Part shown: positions 8,248-16,404 of the stretch, piece by piece
Numbering within the stretch: position 1 is the stretch's first letter
How the letters are laid out: each line of letters starts with the position of its first letter
NCBI RefSeq assembly: GCF_016888005.1
Contig: NZ_JAFDVE010000012.1
Coordinates: forward strand, 1-64,000
Source of the DNA: Phycicoccus sp. CSK15P-2
Lineage (GTDB): Bacteria; Actinomycetota; Actinomycetes; Actinomycetales; Dermatophilaceae
Reading direction: 5' to 3'
Length of the DNA: 64,000 nucleotides
The notes under the pieces: model-generated
Told to the model about the DNA's origin: nothing
Seen by the model: the letters and a program-made list of their open reading frames with translations, nothing else
Databases searched by the model: none
Program-made: the position numbers and the translations under genes

Positions 8248-9420
8248 TCAGCGCACGTGCTCGCGCAGCCACTGGTCGGTGACCCGGCGGTAGAGCGCGT
8301 CGGGCAGCGCGTCGCGGTCGAAGGCGTGGTCGAGGTACGGGAACCGGGCCTCGGTGACGTCGACCCCGGCCTGCCGCGCGCGATCGGCGAAGGCCTCCGC
8401 GTCCGACGCCGGGACGAGACGGTCGCTCCCGGGCACGAGGAGCAGCGTCGGCGGGGCCTCGGCCGAGACGTAGGTCGTCGAGTCCACGTCGCGGTAACGC
8501 TCGGGCACCTCCTCCGGGGTTCCCCCGAGGTACGCGGAGGCCATCCGCCGGGCGCTCGGACCGAGTGGCCCACCGACGTCGTGGAAACCCACCGGGTCCA
8601 GCACCGGGTAGAGGCCCGCGACCGCCACGACCCGCGGCACGCGGCCCGGACAGGCGGACGGCGCGTCACCACGGGCCGACCGGTAGGCCAGGTTCACGGC
8701 GAGGTTGCCACCGGCGGAGTCCCCCACGACGACGATGCGCGACGGGTCGCCGCCGTGGTCGACGGCGTGCTCGGCCGCCCAGACCAGAGCGCAGCCCACC
8801 TGGGCCGGGACGACGTCCCACAGGTGGCGTCGCGCGTCGGAGTGCGAGTACTGGACGCCCACGACGAGCCACCCCTGCTCGGCGAACCACCGCAGCTGTA
8901 CGGCACGGTGCTCGGGGTCACCTCCGACCCAGCCTCCGCCGTGGACGTAGAACAGCACCGGTGCGCCGGGCCCGGCCGGCTCCCAGACGGCGACCGACAG
9001 GTCCTCACCGGCGTCGGTGAGGTAGCGCACCCGGGCGTCCGGGGCGTCGCTCGGAGCACCGCGTTGCGCGACCGACCACGGGTTGACGACGACGCCGACG
9101 CGCCAGCCCACGGCGAGCAGCTGGGTGGTCACCACGCCGTGGGCGAGCACCGCTCCGGACGCGAGGACCGCGAGGGTGAGCCGGACGGCACTGCGGCGCG
9201 CCCGCACGAGCAGCCAGGCCACCGCTGCCGTAGCCGCGGCCAGCGCGAGGAGCCACGGGGACATCCCGGCCAGCCGGCTACCGGTCAGCCCCAGCGCGCT
9301 CTGCCCACCCGTCGACACCGCCACCGCAGCCAGCCCCAGCGCGATCGTCACGACCATGACGACCACCGTCGCCGGCCCGTGGACCGGCTCCGGACGCCCG
9401 GGGCGTGCGCCGGTGCTCAT
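8248..9420 (-). CDS. Membrane-anchored alpha/beta hydrolase (HSL-type esterase)
   Basis: The protein has 390 residues. Three or so hydrophobic helices fill residues 17-105. A cytoplasmic or extracytoplasmic esterase domain follows, with the oxyanion-hole motif HGGGW (160-164), the nucleophile motif GDSAGG (Ser235), an acid in PGSDRLVPA and the catalytic His in LDHAFD. These are marks of the hormone-sensitive-lipase / carboxylesterase family, which acts on acyl esters. The membrane domain plus hydrolase arrangement recalls actinobacterial lipases acting on envelope lipids. It is convergent with helR and lies downstream of a TetR gene on the same strand, 51 nt apart. The substrate is unknown. 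Confidence 0.85.
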   Translation of the reverse strand: MSTGARPGRPEPVHGPATVVVMVVTIALGLAAVAVSTGGQSALGLTGSRLAGMSPWLLALAAATAAVAWLLVRARRSAVRLTLAVLASGAVLAHGVVTTQLLAVGWRVGVVVNPWSVAQRGAPSDAPDARVRYLTDAGEDLSVAVWEPAGPGAPVLFYVHGGGWVGGDPEHRAVQLRWFAEQGWLVVGVQYSHSDARRHLWDVVPAQVGCALVWAAEHAVDHGGDPSRIVVVGDSAGGNLAVNLAYRSARGDAPSACPGRVPRVVAVAGLYPVLDPVGFHDVGGPLGPSARRMASAYLGGTPEEVPERYRDVDSTTYVSAEAPPTLLLVPGSDRLVPASDAEAFADRARQAGVDVTEARFPYLDHAFDRDALPDALYRRVTDQWLREHVR

Positions 9421-9471
9421 GTCACCATCGTCGGTCGACGCGCTCGACCACGCCTCCCCGGGCAGGAGACG

Positions 9472-10200
9472 TCATCCCTTCTCGGAAGCAGGCGACGCCA
9501 GCAGACCGCGCAGGGTGGCGGCGAGGAGCTCCTCCACCTGACCGAAGGGGTCGCCGGCGAACACCTCGAGATCGGGCCTGTGCGCGTACACCTGCCGGAC
9601 CACGGGCGCGGGCCGCCGGCCCGTGGCCACCGCCGACACCATCGAGACCACCGCCAGGACGAACAGCGTGGCGCCGTCCGCCGTGAGTGGGGGGCAGGCC
9701 CGTCGCACCGCGTCGCCGAGGTCGGTGACCAGGGTGGCCGTGGCCTCCTTGAGCCGAGTCGCGGTCTCGAGCGAGACGTTGTGCTCGAGATGCGTGGGGA
9801 GATGGCCGAGCAGCTCACAGAACACGGTCCGCGCGAGCACCGTGTCCATCACGACCCGGGCGACGTCCTGCGGGGTGGCCGAGCCACCGGGACGAGGCAC
9901 GCCGTCGAGAGCCGCCACGACCTCGCGGGTGACCTCGATGCCGTCTTGGGCGACCAGCGCCACGAAGATCTCCTCGCGGGTCCCGAAGTGACGCACCACG
10001 TTCGAGGTCGCGAGCCCGACCTCGTCGGCCAGGTCCGCGAGCGTGAGGCCCAGGATCCCGCGCTCCTCCACCAGCCCCCGCGCCACCCCGAGGATCGCTG
10101 CGCGACGCTGCTCCTTCTGTTCCGGGGTCCTCGCCCGCACGAAGGTCGGGGGCGCGGGAACACCCGCGCCCTCCGGGGACGATGCTGCCGAGTCGGCCAC
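9472..10200 (-). CDS. TetR-family repressor of the adjacent molybdenum hydroxylase operon
   Basis: The protein has 242 residues from the GTG at 10200, which follows AGGAGG by 3 nt. Upstream in-frame starts would run through the operator. The HTH lies in LTLADLADEVGLATSNVVRHF, followed by GTREEIFVALVA. The C-terminal domain resembles TetR_C regulators with a long helix around TLFVLAVVSMVSAVATGRR. The gene is divergent from the three-gene oxidoreductase operon. Two strongly related palindromic sites lie in the 85 bp between the two starts, so autorepression and control of the operon are likely. The inducer is possibly an aldehyde or N-heterocycle that the enzyme oxidises. Confidence 0.85.
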   Translation of the reverse strand: MADSAASSPEGAGVPAPPTFVRARTPEQKEQRRAAILGVARGLVEERGILGLTLADLADEVGLATSNVVRHFGTREEIFVALVAQDGIEVTREVVAALDGVPRPGGSATPQDVARVVMDTVLARTVFCELLGHLPTHLEHNVSLETATRLKEATATLVTDLGDAVRRACPPLTADGATLFVLAVVSMVSAVATGRRPAPVVRQVYAHRPDLEVFAGDPFGQVEELLAATLRGLLASPASEKG

Positions 10201-10218
10201 GATCCTCCTCTTGCCAGT

Positions 10219-10266
10219 GCAATGACGTTGCATTACCTTAGCGGTGTAGTAACGCAACGCCATTGC
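10219..10266. promoter_or_regulatory. Paired operator between TetR gene and molybdenum hydroxylase operon
   Basis: Two 18-bp arms, 10219-10236 and 10249-10266, are inverted copies with 16 of 18 bases matching (GCAATGRCGTTGCRTTAC). Each arm contains GCAA-N5-TTGC, a palindrome of its own. Arm centres are 30 bp apart, about three helical turns, so two repressor dimers could bind on one face of the DNA. Confidence 0.75.
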
Positions 10267-10285
10267 GCAACGACGAGGAGTTCCC

Positions 10286-10813
10286 ATGCCTGCTCCACCC
10301 CCCGCCCGTCCCGTCACCCTCACCGTCAACGGCCGCCGGACCACGGCGTCGCTCGAACCGCGCACCTCGCTCCTGGACGCACTGCGCGAGCAGGCCGGTC
10401 TGACCGGCACGAAGAAGGGCTGCGACCAGGGCGCGTGCGGGGCCTGCACCGTGCTCGTCGACGGACGCCGGGTCCTCGGCTGCCTCACCCTCGCGATGCA
10501 GGCCGAGGGCTGCCACGTGGTGACGATCGAGGGCGTCGGCCCCCATCACCCGCTGCAGGACGCGGTCGTCCACCACGACGGGCTCCAGTGCGGGTTCTGC
10601 ACCCCGGGACAGGTGTGCTCGGCGCTCGGGATGCTCGCCGAGCACCGCGCCGGTGCGCCAAGCCTGGTGACGGAGGACCTGGCTGCGGACGCCGTCCCGC
10701 TGACCTCAGCCGAGATCCGCGAGCGGATGAGTGGCAACCTCTGCCGGTGCGGCGCCCACAACGGTCTCGTCGCGGCCGTCCGCGAGGTCGCCGAGAGCGG
10801 GTCGGCCCGGTGA
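10286..10813 (+). CDS. Molybdenum hydroxylase, [2Fe-2S] subunit (PaoA-like)
   Basis: The protein has 175 residues. The plant-type [2Fe-2S] cluster is bound by Cys46, 51, 54 and 66 (KGCDQGACGACT), and the second cluster by Cys102, 105, 153 and 155 (QCGFCTPGQ, NLCRCGAHNG). This is the electron-transfer subunit of xanthine dehydrogenase-family enzymes. GAGGAG lies 5 nt before the ATG. No twin-arginine signal is present, unlike periplasmic E. coli PaoA, so the enzyme is probably cytoplasmic. It is the first gene of a three-gene operon, with GTGA overlap to the next. Confidence 0.92.
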   Translation: MPAPPPARPVTLTVNGRRTTASLEPRTSLLDALREQAGLTGTKKGCDQGACGACTVLVDGRRVLGCLTLAMQAEGCHVVTIEGVGPHHPLQDAVVHHDGLQCGFCTPGQVCSALGMLAEHRAGAPSLVTEDLAADAVPLTSAEIRERMSGNLCRCGAHNGLVAAVREVAESGSAR

Positions 10814-11817
10814 GGCCTTTCGACTACGCACGCCCGGCAGACGTCGACGAGGCACTGTCGCTCGTCGGCGACACCCCCGGTGCACGGTTCCTCGGCGGTG
10901 GGACGAATCTCGTCGACCTCCTCCGCCGGGGCGTCGAGACCGCCGACCTCCTCGTCGACGTCTCCCGGCTCCCCCTCGACGAGATCGAGGAAGCCGCGGA
11001 CGGTGGCCTCCGCGTGGGTGCCGGCGTGCGCAACTCGGACCTGGCCCACCACCCGCTCGTGCGGCGCCGGTACCCCGTGCTCTCCCGAGCGCTGCTCTCC
11101 GGGGCCTCCGGACAGCTGCGCGCGATGGCCACCGTCGGAGGCAACCTGCACCAGCGCACACGATGCCCCTACTTCACCGACCTCGATGCGCCGTGCAACA
11201 AGCGTGACCGTGGCGCGGGGTGTGCCGCTCGCCACGGGGCGAGCCGTGGCCTGGCCGTCCTCGGGACGAGCGAGCGGTGCGCGGCGACCCATCCCTCCGA
11301 CCTCGCCGTCGCACTCGTCGCGCTCGACGCACGGATCGAGCTCGCCTCCCGGGACGGGGTCAGGGAGGTCTCCGCCGACGGCTTCCACGTCCTGCCGGGA
11401 GAGACCCCGGACATCGAGACGGTCGCCCGCCGCGACGAGCTCGTCACGGCCGTGGTCCTCCCCTCACCTCCCCCGGGCCGGGGTGACTACCGGAAGGTGC
11501 GGGACCGCGCGTCGTACGCCTTCGCGCTCGTCTCGGTGGCCGCCGTCCTCGACGTCGTGGACGGCGACGTCGCCTCCGTCCGCCTCGGGCTCGGTGGGGT
11601 GGGCACGGTTCCGTGGCGGGCCCACCGGGCCGAGGCCCACCTCACCGGGTCGCCGCTGAGCGACGAGCGGGTCGCGGAGGCCGTGGCCCTCGAGCTCGCC
11701 GACGCACGCACCACGCCGGACAACGCCTTCAAGGTCGAGCTCGCCCGGCGAACCGCCGTCGCGACGCTGCGCCGCCTGGCCACCCCCTCCGACTCCACGG
11801 CAGGAGCCATCGCATGA
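10810..11817 (+). CDS. Molybdenum hydroxylase, FAD and [4Fe-4S] subunit (PaoB-like)
   Basis: The protein has 335 residues from a GTG that overlaps the previous stop by 4 nt. The FAD-binding signature FLGGGTNLVDLL is near residues 27-38 and ATVGGNLHQRTRC at 107-119. Cys119, 129, 138 and 157 lie in an insertion (RCPYFTDLDAPCNKRDRGAGC, then SERC). They match the four cysteines that hold an extra [4Fe-4S] cluster in E. coli PaoB and are absent from ordinary xanthine dehydrogenase FAD subunits. The subunit passes electrons from the iron-sulfur chain to FAD and on to oxygen or another acceptor. Confidence 0.9.
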   Translation: MRPFDYARPADVDEALSLVGDTPGARFLGGGTNLVDLLRRGVETADLLVDVSRLPLDEIEEAADGGLRVGAGVRNSDLAHHPLVRRRYPVLSRALLSGASGQLRAMATVGGNLHQRTRCPYFTDLDAPCNKRDRGAGCAARHGASRGLAVLGTSERCAATHPSDLAVALVALDARIELASRDGVREVSADGFHVLPGETPDIETVARRDELVTAVVLPSPPPGRGDYRKVRDRASYAFALVSVAAVLDVVDGDVASVRLGLGGVGTVPWRAHRAEAHLTGSPLSDERVAEAVALELADARTTPDNAFKVELARRTAVATLRRLATPSDSTAGAIA

Positions 11818-14072
11818 CGACGACCCCGACCCGGCCCCGTGCCACACCCTCGACGCCGCCGACGGCGGGAAGAACGGACGAGCGCCAGTGGGTCGGGCGC
11901 GGCGTCGACCGCCGTGACGGCCCGGCCAAGGTGCACGGTGACGCCCTCTACACCGCCGACCGTCCGTTCCCCGGCCTGACGCACGGCTGGATGGTGCACG
12001 CGCCGCACGCCCGAGCACGCATCGTCGCGATCGACACCGCCGCCGCCCGTGCCCATCCCGGGGTGGTCGACGTCGTGACCCATGACAACGCACCCCGTAT
12101 GGCACCGCCGCCCTCGGCCAGCCTCCTCGACCTCAGCTCGTTGGCGAGCCGTAGCCGTGTCGAGTACCTCAACACCGACCAGGTGCACTACGACGGCCAG
12201 CCCGTTGCGGTCGTCGTCGCCGAGAGCCTCGAGACGGCGCGGTACGCCGCGTCCCTGGTCCGCGTGGACTACGAGGTCCTCCCCGCGACGACGGACTTCC
12301 GGGCCGCCCGCGACACGGCGACGCGGGCGAAGCAGACCCCCGCGGCCCCGACGGTCAGCGGGACGAAGGGGGACGCGGTCGCCTCGCTCGACGCCTCTCC
12401 GGTGGTCGTCGAGCTCGGGCTCACCACACCGGCGCACCACCACAGCGCCATGGAACCGCACGTCACGACTGCGCACTGGGACGGGGACCGGCTCACCGTG
12501 TGGGACCCGACGCAGGGCATCGACTGGTGCCGCAAGCACCTCGCCCGACGGTTCGGCGTCGACGTCCGCCAGGTGCGCGTCCTCGCTCCCGTCATCGGTG
12601 GCGGGTTCGGCGGGAAGGGCAGCGTGTGGGCGGGCACCCTGCTCACTGTGCTCGCGGCGCGGCACGTGGAGCGACCGGTCCGGATGGCCCTGAGCCGCGA
12701 GGCAGTGACCCGCACGGTCGGCGCCCGCACCCCGACGATGCAGCGCGTCGCACTCGGTGCGGACCGGGACGGGCGGCTGCGGTCCGTCGTCCACGAGGCC
12801 GTCGTGCGCTCCTCCACGGTCGGGGGCGGCAGCGAGCAGGTCGTCGCCGTGAGTACCGCGCTCTACGCCACCCCGGCCCTCCGGGTCGGGACCGAGGTCG
12901 TCGAGCTCGACATGCTGCCGAACACCTTCATGCGCGCCCCGGGCGACGCGACGGGCAGCTTCGGGCTCGAGTCCGCGATGGACCAGCTCGCTCACGACGT
13001 GAGCCTGGACCCGGTCGAGCTGCGGCTGCGCAACGATACCGACCGCACCCCGCTGCACGGCCGGCGCTTCTCCCACCGGCGCGTCCCCGACCTCATGGAG
13101 CTCGGATCCCGGGAGTTCGGCTGGGCCGAGCGCGGTCCGGGAGGTCGGCGCGACGGCGACCGTCTCGTCGGTCACGGGATGGCGCTGGCCTACCATCCGG
13201 CGCTGACCTTCGAGGCCCACGTCGTGCTGCGCGCCACCGCCGCCGGGCGGGTCGTCCTGCGGACCAGCGCCCAGGACATGGGCATGGGCATCGCGACGGT
13301 CCTCGCGCAGGTCGTGGCCGACGAGCTCGCCGTGCCCCTCGACCGCGTCGGCGTCGAGTACGGGGACTCCGACCAGCCGATCGCCCCTCCTGCCGGCGGG
13401 TCCACCCAGACGGCCAGCCTCACGGCTGCCACGGTACGGGCCGCCGAGCGGCTCAGGTCACGGGTGCAGCGGCTCGGCCCCTCCGCCGCGGGGTCGGTCC
13501 TCGACGCCGTGCGAGCGCACGGCCAGGACGTCGAGGTCGTCGTCGGGCACGACGAGGGGCTCCGCGCCCGGGCCGGGACGCTGCGGTGGATCGCCGAGAC
13601 ACTGTGGGGACAGCGCCGCTGGCAGCGTGCAGCCTGGGGCGCCCACTTCTGCGAGGTGGCGGTCGACGCCGACACCGGCGAGGTGCGGGTGACGCGATGG
13701 GTCGGCGCGTTCGACATCGGCGCGGTCCTCAACGCCAAGACGGCGGCCAGCCAGCTGCGCGGCGGCATCGTCATGGGCCTGGGTCTCGCCCTCACCGAGG
13801 AGTCCGTGACCGACGCCCGGACCGGCCGGCTCGTCGGCCCGGACCTCACGCACTACCACGTGCCGTCGCACGCCGACGTGCCGGAGATCGGGATCCACCT
13901 CCTCGGCGACCCCGACCCGACCGCGCCCCGCGGCGTCGTCGGCGCCGGCGAGGTCGGCATCACCGGGGTCGGGGCGGCCGTCGCCAATGCGGTGTTCGAC
14001 GCGACCGGGCGGCGGCTCACCCACCTGCCGCTCACGCCGGACCGTGTCCTCGGGCTCGCTCCCGAGGCGTGA
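11814..14072 (+). CDS. Molybdenum hydroxylase, molybdopterin-binding subunit (PaoC-like)
   Basis: The protein has 752 residues and its start overlaps the FAD-subunit stop by 4 nt. Family landmarks are GRGVDRRDGPAKVHGDALY at the N-terminus, PVIGGGFGGKGSVWAG (Moco contact), FMRAPGDATGSFGLESAMDQ, LRTSAQDMGMGIATVL, PPAGGSTQTASLTAA and the catalytic Glu in GAGEVGITGVGAAVANAVFDATG. The length and the PaoB-type partner indicate a PaoABC-class aldehyde oxidoreductase that converts aromatic or other aldehydes to acids. No XdhC- or PaoD-type Moco insertase is visible next to it. Confidence 0.9.
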   Translation: MTTTPTRPRATPSTPPTAGRTDERQWVGRGVDRRDGPAKVHGDALYTADRPFPGLTHGWMVHAPHARARIVAIDTAAARAHPGVVDVVTHDNAPRMAPPPSASLLDLSSLASRSRVEYLNTDQVHYDGQPVAVVVAESLETARYAASLVRVDYEVLPATTDFRAARDTATRAKQTPAAPTVSGTKGDAVASLDASPVVVELGLTTPAHHHSAMEPHVTTAHWDGDRLTVWDPTQGIDWCRKHLARRFGVDVRQVRVLAPVIGGGFGGKGSVWAGTLLTVLAARHVERPVRMALSREAVTRTVGARTPTMQRVALGADRDGRLRSVVHEAVVRSSTVGGGSEQVVAVSTALYATPALRVGTEVVELDMLPNTFMRAPGDATGSFGLESAMDQLAHDVSLDPVELRLRNDTDRTPLHGRRFSHRRVPDLMELGSREFGWAERGPGGRRDGDRLVGHGMALAYHPALTFEAHVVLRATAAGRVVLRTSAQDMGMGIATVLAQVVADELAVPLDRVGVEYGDSDQPIAPPAGGSTQTASLTAATVRAAERLRSRVQRLGPSAAGSVLDAVRAHGQDVEVVVGHDEGLRARAGTLRWIAETLWGQRRWQRAAWGAHFCEVAVDADTGEVRVTRWVGAFDIGAVLNAKTAASQLRGGIVMGLGLALTEESVTDARTGRLVGPDLTHYHVPSHADVPEIGIHLLGDPDPTAPRGVVGAGEVGITGVGAAVANAVFDATGRRLTHLPLTPDRVLGLAPEA

Positions 14073-14086
14073 CCCGGCCCGGTCAC
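14069..14086. terminator. Small hairpin between convergent genes
   Basis: GTGACC (14069-14074) and GGTCAC (14081-14086) pair around a 6-nt loop, overlapping the stop of the PaoC-like gene and the end of the convergent DUF1330 gene. There is no T-run, so it is a weak candidate. Confidence 0.3.
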
Positions 14087-14487
14087 CCGGCGCGTGTCGC
14101 CACGAGCCGGGAGTCCGCGAGCGCGGCCGTGCGGTGCACGGTCGTCGCGAGGTAGTCCGGGTCGCTGACCATGGCGAGGAACGCCGCACGCGAGGGGTAG
14201 CGCACGAGCAGCACCTCGTCCCACTCCCCCTCGGGCCCGATGACCGCGAGCTCCGAAGCCCCCTGGAAGACCGGCTCACCGCCGACGGCTCGGACGAAGC
14301 GGACGGCCTCACAGCTGTAGCGCTCGTACGCCTCACGGCCGGAGCACGGCTCCGCGTCCACGCCCGCGGGGTACTCGGCGGAGTCCCGGAAGCGCAGCAG
14401 GTTGAGCATGACCACCGGTTCGTCGTCGGGCAGCCCGGCGAGTGCGGAGAGAGCGTCCGGGGCGGGCTCCAGGTACGTGTCGGCCAT
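14083..14487 (-). CDS. DUF1330-like protein
   Basis: The protein has 134 residues with VVMLNLLRFRD near the start, EAYERYSCEAVRFVRAVGGEPVFQG in the middle and LLVRYPSRAAFLAMVSDPDY near the end. These are the marks of the DUF1330 / dimeric alpha-beta barrel family, whose biochemical role is unsettled. It is soluble, with no signal. It is convergent with the molybdenum hydroxylase operon and has no clear link to it. Confidence 0.8.
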   Translation of the reverse strand: MADTYLEPAPDALSALAGLPDDEPVVMLNLLRFRDSAEYPAGVDAEPCSGREAYERYSCEAVRFVRAVGGEPVFQGASELAVIGPEGEWDEVLLVRYPSRAAFLAMVSDPDYLATTVHRTAALADSRLVATRAG

Positions 14488-14520
14488 CCCCCGAGCATGC
14501 CACCGGGGATGGGTCGCCGG

Positions 14521-14901
14521 TCAGTCGTGGGCGACGAGGAAGACGTGCTCGCTCGGGCAGCCGCGCGGGAGGTCGACGACCGCGCGGTCGTCGGTCTCGC
14601 CACCGCCGAGCTCGATGCGGGCGCCGTCGGCGAACTCGGCTCCGCGGTAGCGCAGCACGCCGTCGCTCAGCGACGCACCGACGAAGGCGGGGGTCGTCAC
14701 CGCGGACCCGTCGTCGACCGTCACGCACTCGTCCGTGATCGAGAGGGTGCCGGTGAGCATCGCGTCGTCGTTCGACGCTCCGGCGTCGTAGGTCGCGAGA
14801 GCGCCGGACGCGCCCGTGCCGGAGCAGCCACCGAGGAGCAGGGCCGTCGCCGCGAGCGCCGGCGCCACCCGGCGGGTCCTCCACTCTGAGTCGATGCGCA
14901 T
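14521..14901 (-). CDS. Predicted small lipoprotein
   Basis: The protein has 126 residues. A positively charged start (MRIDSEWRTRR) precedes the hydrophobic VAPALAATALLLGGC, whose LLGGC is a lipobox with the lipidated Cys at about 26. The mature part is acidic and likely beta-rich, with two further Cys (DECVTV and RGCPSE) that could form a disulfide. No family is recognised. The ATG lies 6 nt after TACGGT, suggesting a leaderless transcript. Confidence 0.7.
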   Translation of the reverse strand: MRIDSEWRTRRVAPALAATALLLGGCSGTGASGALATYDAGASNDDAMLTGTLSITDECVTVDDGSAVTTPAFVGASLSDGVLRYRGAEFADGARIELGGGETDDRAVVDLPRGCPSEHVFLVAHD

Positions 14902-14907
14902 GCCGGG

Positions 14908-14913
14908 ACCGTA
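14908..14913 (-). promoter_or_regulatory. -10 box, leaderless start of lipoprotein
   Basis: TACGGT on the minus strand ends 6 nt before the ATG at 14901. Confidence 0.5.
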
Positions 14914-14972
14914 GACCTCACCCGTGACCCGCTCCTAGAGGGCGGCCCCCGGAACGGTCCGAACGGCCGATC

Positions 14973-16385
14973 TCAGACCACGGTGTCCCGCAGGAGATCC
15001 CACAGCGCCTCGACGTCGGCCCGCTCGGTCGGCTCGGCACCGATCGAGACCCGCACCATCCACCGTCCGTCGAGCTGGCTCGCCCCGAGGAAGGCGCGCC
15101 CCGTGGCGTTGACGGCGTCCACCCAGGCGAGGGTGTGCGCGTCGAGCGCGTCGCCCTCCAGCCCCGCGGGCTCGTGGCGTAGGCAGACGGTCTGCAGCGA
15201 GACGGGGGCGAGGACCCGCCATCCCGGCTCGGCCTCGACCTGCTCGGCGAGCCACTGCGCGTTCGCGAGGTCGCGGCGCAGACGCTCACGGATGGCCTCG
15301 ACTCCGTCGAGCCGCAGGTGGAACCACAGCTTGAGCGCCCGGAAGCGGCGCCCGAGGGGGATCCCCCAGTCCTTGTACTGGACGACCTCGTCGTCGGTGC
15401 TCGCCCGCAGGTAGCTCGGCGTGGTCGACATCACCGAGACGAGGTGGTCGACGTCCCGGACGTAGAGCAGCGAGGTGTCGAGGATCGTGCCCATCCACTT
15501 GTGCGGGTTCCATGCGAGGGAGTCGGCGTCGTCGACGCCCTCGAAGAGGTGGCGCATCTCGGGCAGGAGCATCGCCGAGCCGGCCATCGCTGCGTCGACG
15601 TGCACCCAGGCGCCGTGCTCGCGGGCGACCTCGACGACGTCCCGGACGGGGTCCATCGCGGTGGTCCCCGTGGTGCCGACGGCCGCGACCACGGCGGCCG
15701 GGACGCGCCCGGCGGCGGCGTCCGCGGCCATGGCCGAGCGCAGGGCGTCCGGGTCCATCGCGTAGGTGACGGGGTCGACGGCGACGTAGCGGAGGTTGTC
15801 GGCGCCGTACCCGGCGAGCAGTGCCCCCTTCGCCACCGACGAGTGCGCGTGCGGCGAGGTGTACACGACGAGGGGAGCGTCGAACCCTTGGAGCCCGCCG
15901 CGGTGCTCGGAGCCGTCGCTGGCCCGCTCCCGCGCGGCGAGCAGGGCGACCAGGCACGCCGTGGACGCGGTGTCCTGGATGGCGCCGCGCCACTGCGGCG
16001 CCATCCCGCAGAGATCGCGCAGCCAGTCGGTGACGACCTGCTCGACCTCGGTGAGCGCCGGCGCGGACTGCCACGTGATGCCGAGCGCGCCGACGCCGCC
16101 GGCCGCGATGTCACCGAGTACGGACGCGAGCGAGGCGTTGCTCGGGAACCAGCCGTAGAAGCCCGGGTGCTGGGTCTGGGTGATGCCCGGGACGACGACG
16201 CGGTCGAGGTCGGCGAGGAGCGACTCGAAGGGTTCGGCCGTGGTGGGCGGGTGCTCCGGCAGCGCTGCACGCACCTCGCCCGGCCCGACCTGTGCGGCGA
16301 CCGGCAGGGAGGGGACGCGTTCGCGGTGGTCGGCGATCCAGTCGACGAGGGCGTGACCGGCGGCGCGGAACTCTTCGGGCGTCAT
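14973..16385 (-). CDS. PLP-dependent aromatic-L-amino-acid-type decarboxylase
   Basis: The protein has 470 residues, full length for group II decarboxylases (AADC/tyrosine/tryptophan decarboxylase). GITQTQHPGFYGWFPSNAS near the N-terminus binds the substrate side, AWVHVDAAMAGSA carries the PLP-contacting Asp, and SLAWNPHKWMG supplies the lysine that forms the Schiff base with PLP. The product would be an arylalkylamine plus CO2. AAGGG precedes the ATG at moderate spacing. It stands alone 19 nt upstream of lpdA's end on the same strand. The exact substrate cannot be told from the sequence. Confidence 0.88.
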   Translation of the reverse strand: MTPEEFRAAGHALVDWIADHRERVPSLPVAAQVGPGEVRAALPEHPPTTAEPFESLLADLDRVVVPGITQTQHPGFYGWFPSNASLASVLGDIAAGGVGALGITWQSAPALTEVEQVVTDWLRDLCGMAPQWRGAIQDTASTACLVALLAARERASDGSEHRGGLQGFDAPLVVYTSPHAHSSVAKGALLAGYGADNLRYVAVDPVTYAMDPDALRSAMAADAAAGRVPAAVVAAVGTTGTTAMDPVRDVVEVAREHGAWVHVDAAMAGSAMLLPEMRHLFEGVDDADSLAWNPHKWMGTILDTSLLYVRDVDHLVSVMSTTPSYLRASTDDEVVQYKDWGIPLGRRFRALKLWFHLRLDGVEAIRERLRRDLANAQWLAEQVEAEPGWRVLAPVSLQTVCLRHEPAGLEGDALDAHTLAWVDAVNATGRAFLGASQLDGRWMVRVSIGAEPTERADVEALWDLLRDTVV

Positions 16386-16404
16386 GGGCGACGGGCCCTT
16401 CTGC

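Noticed and set aside
8257-10809. Plus-strand extension upstream of the PaoB-like gene
   Set aside because: It lies antisense to the esterase and TetR genes and across the 2Fe-2S gene in another frame. The GTG at 10810 explains the real start.
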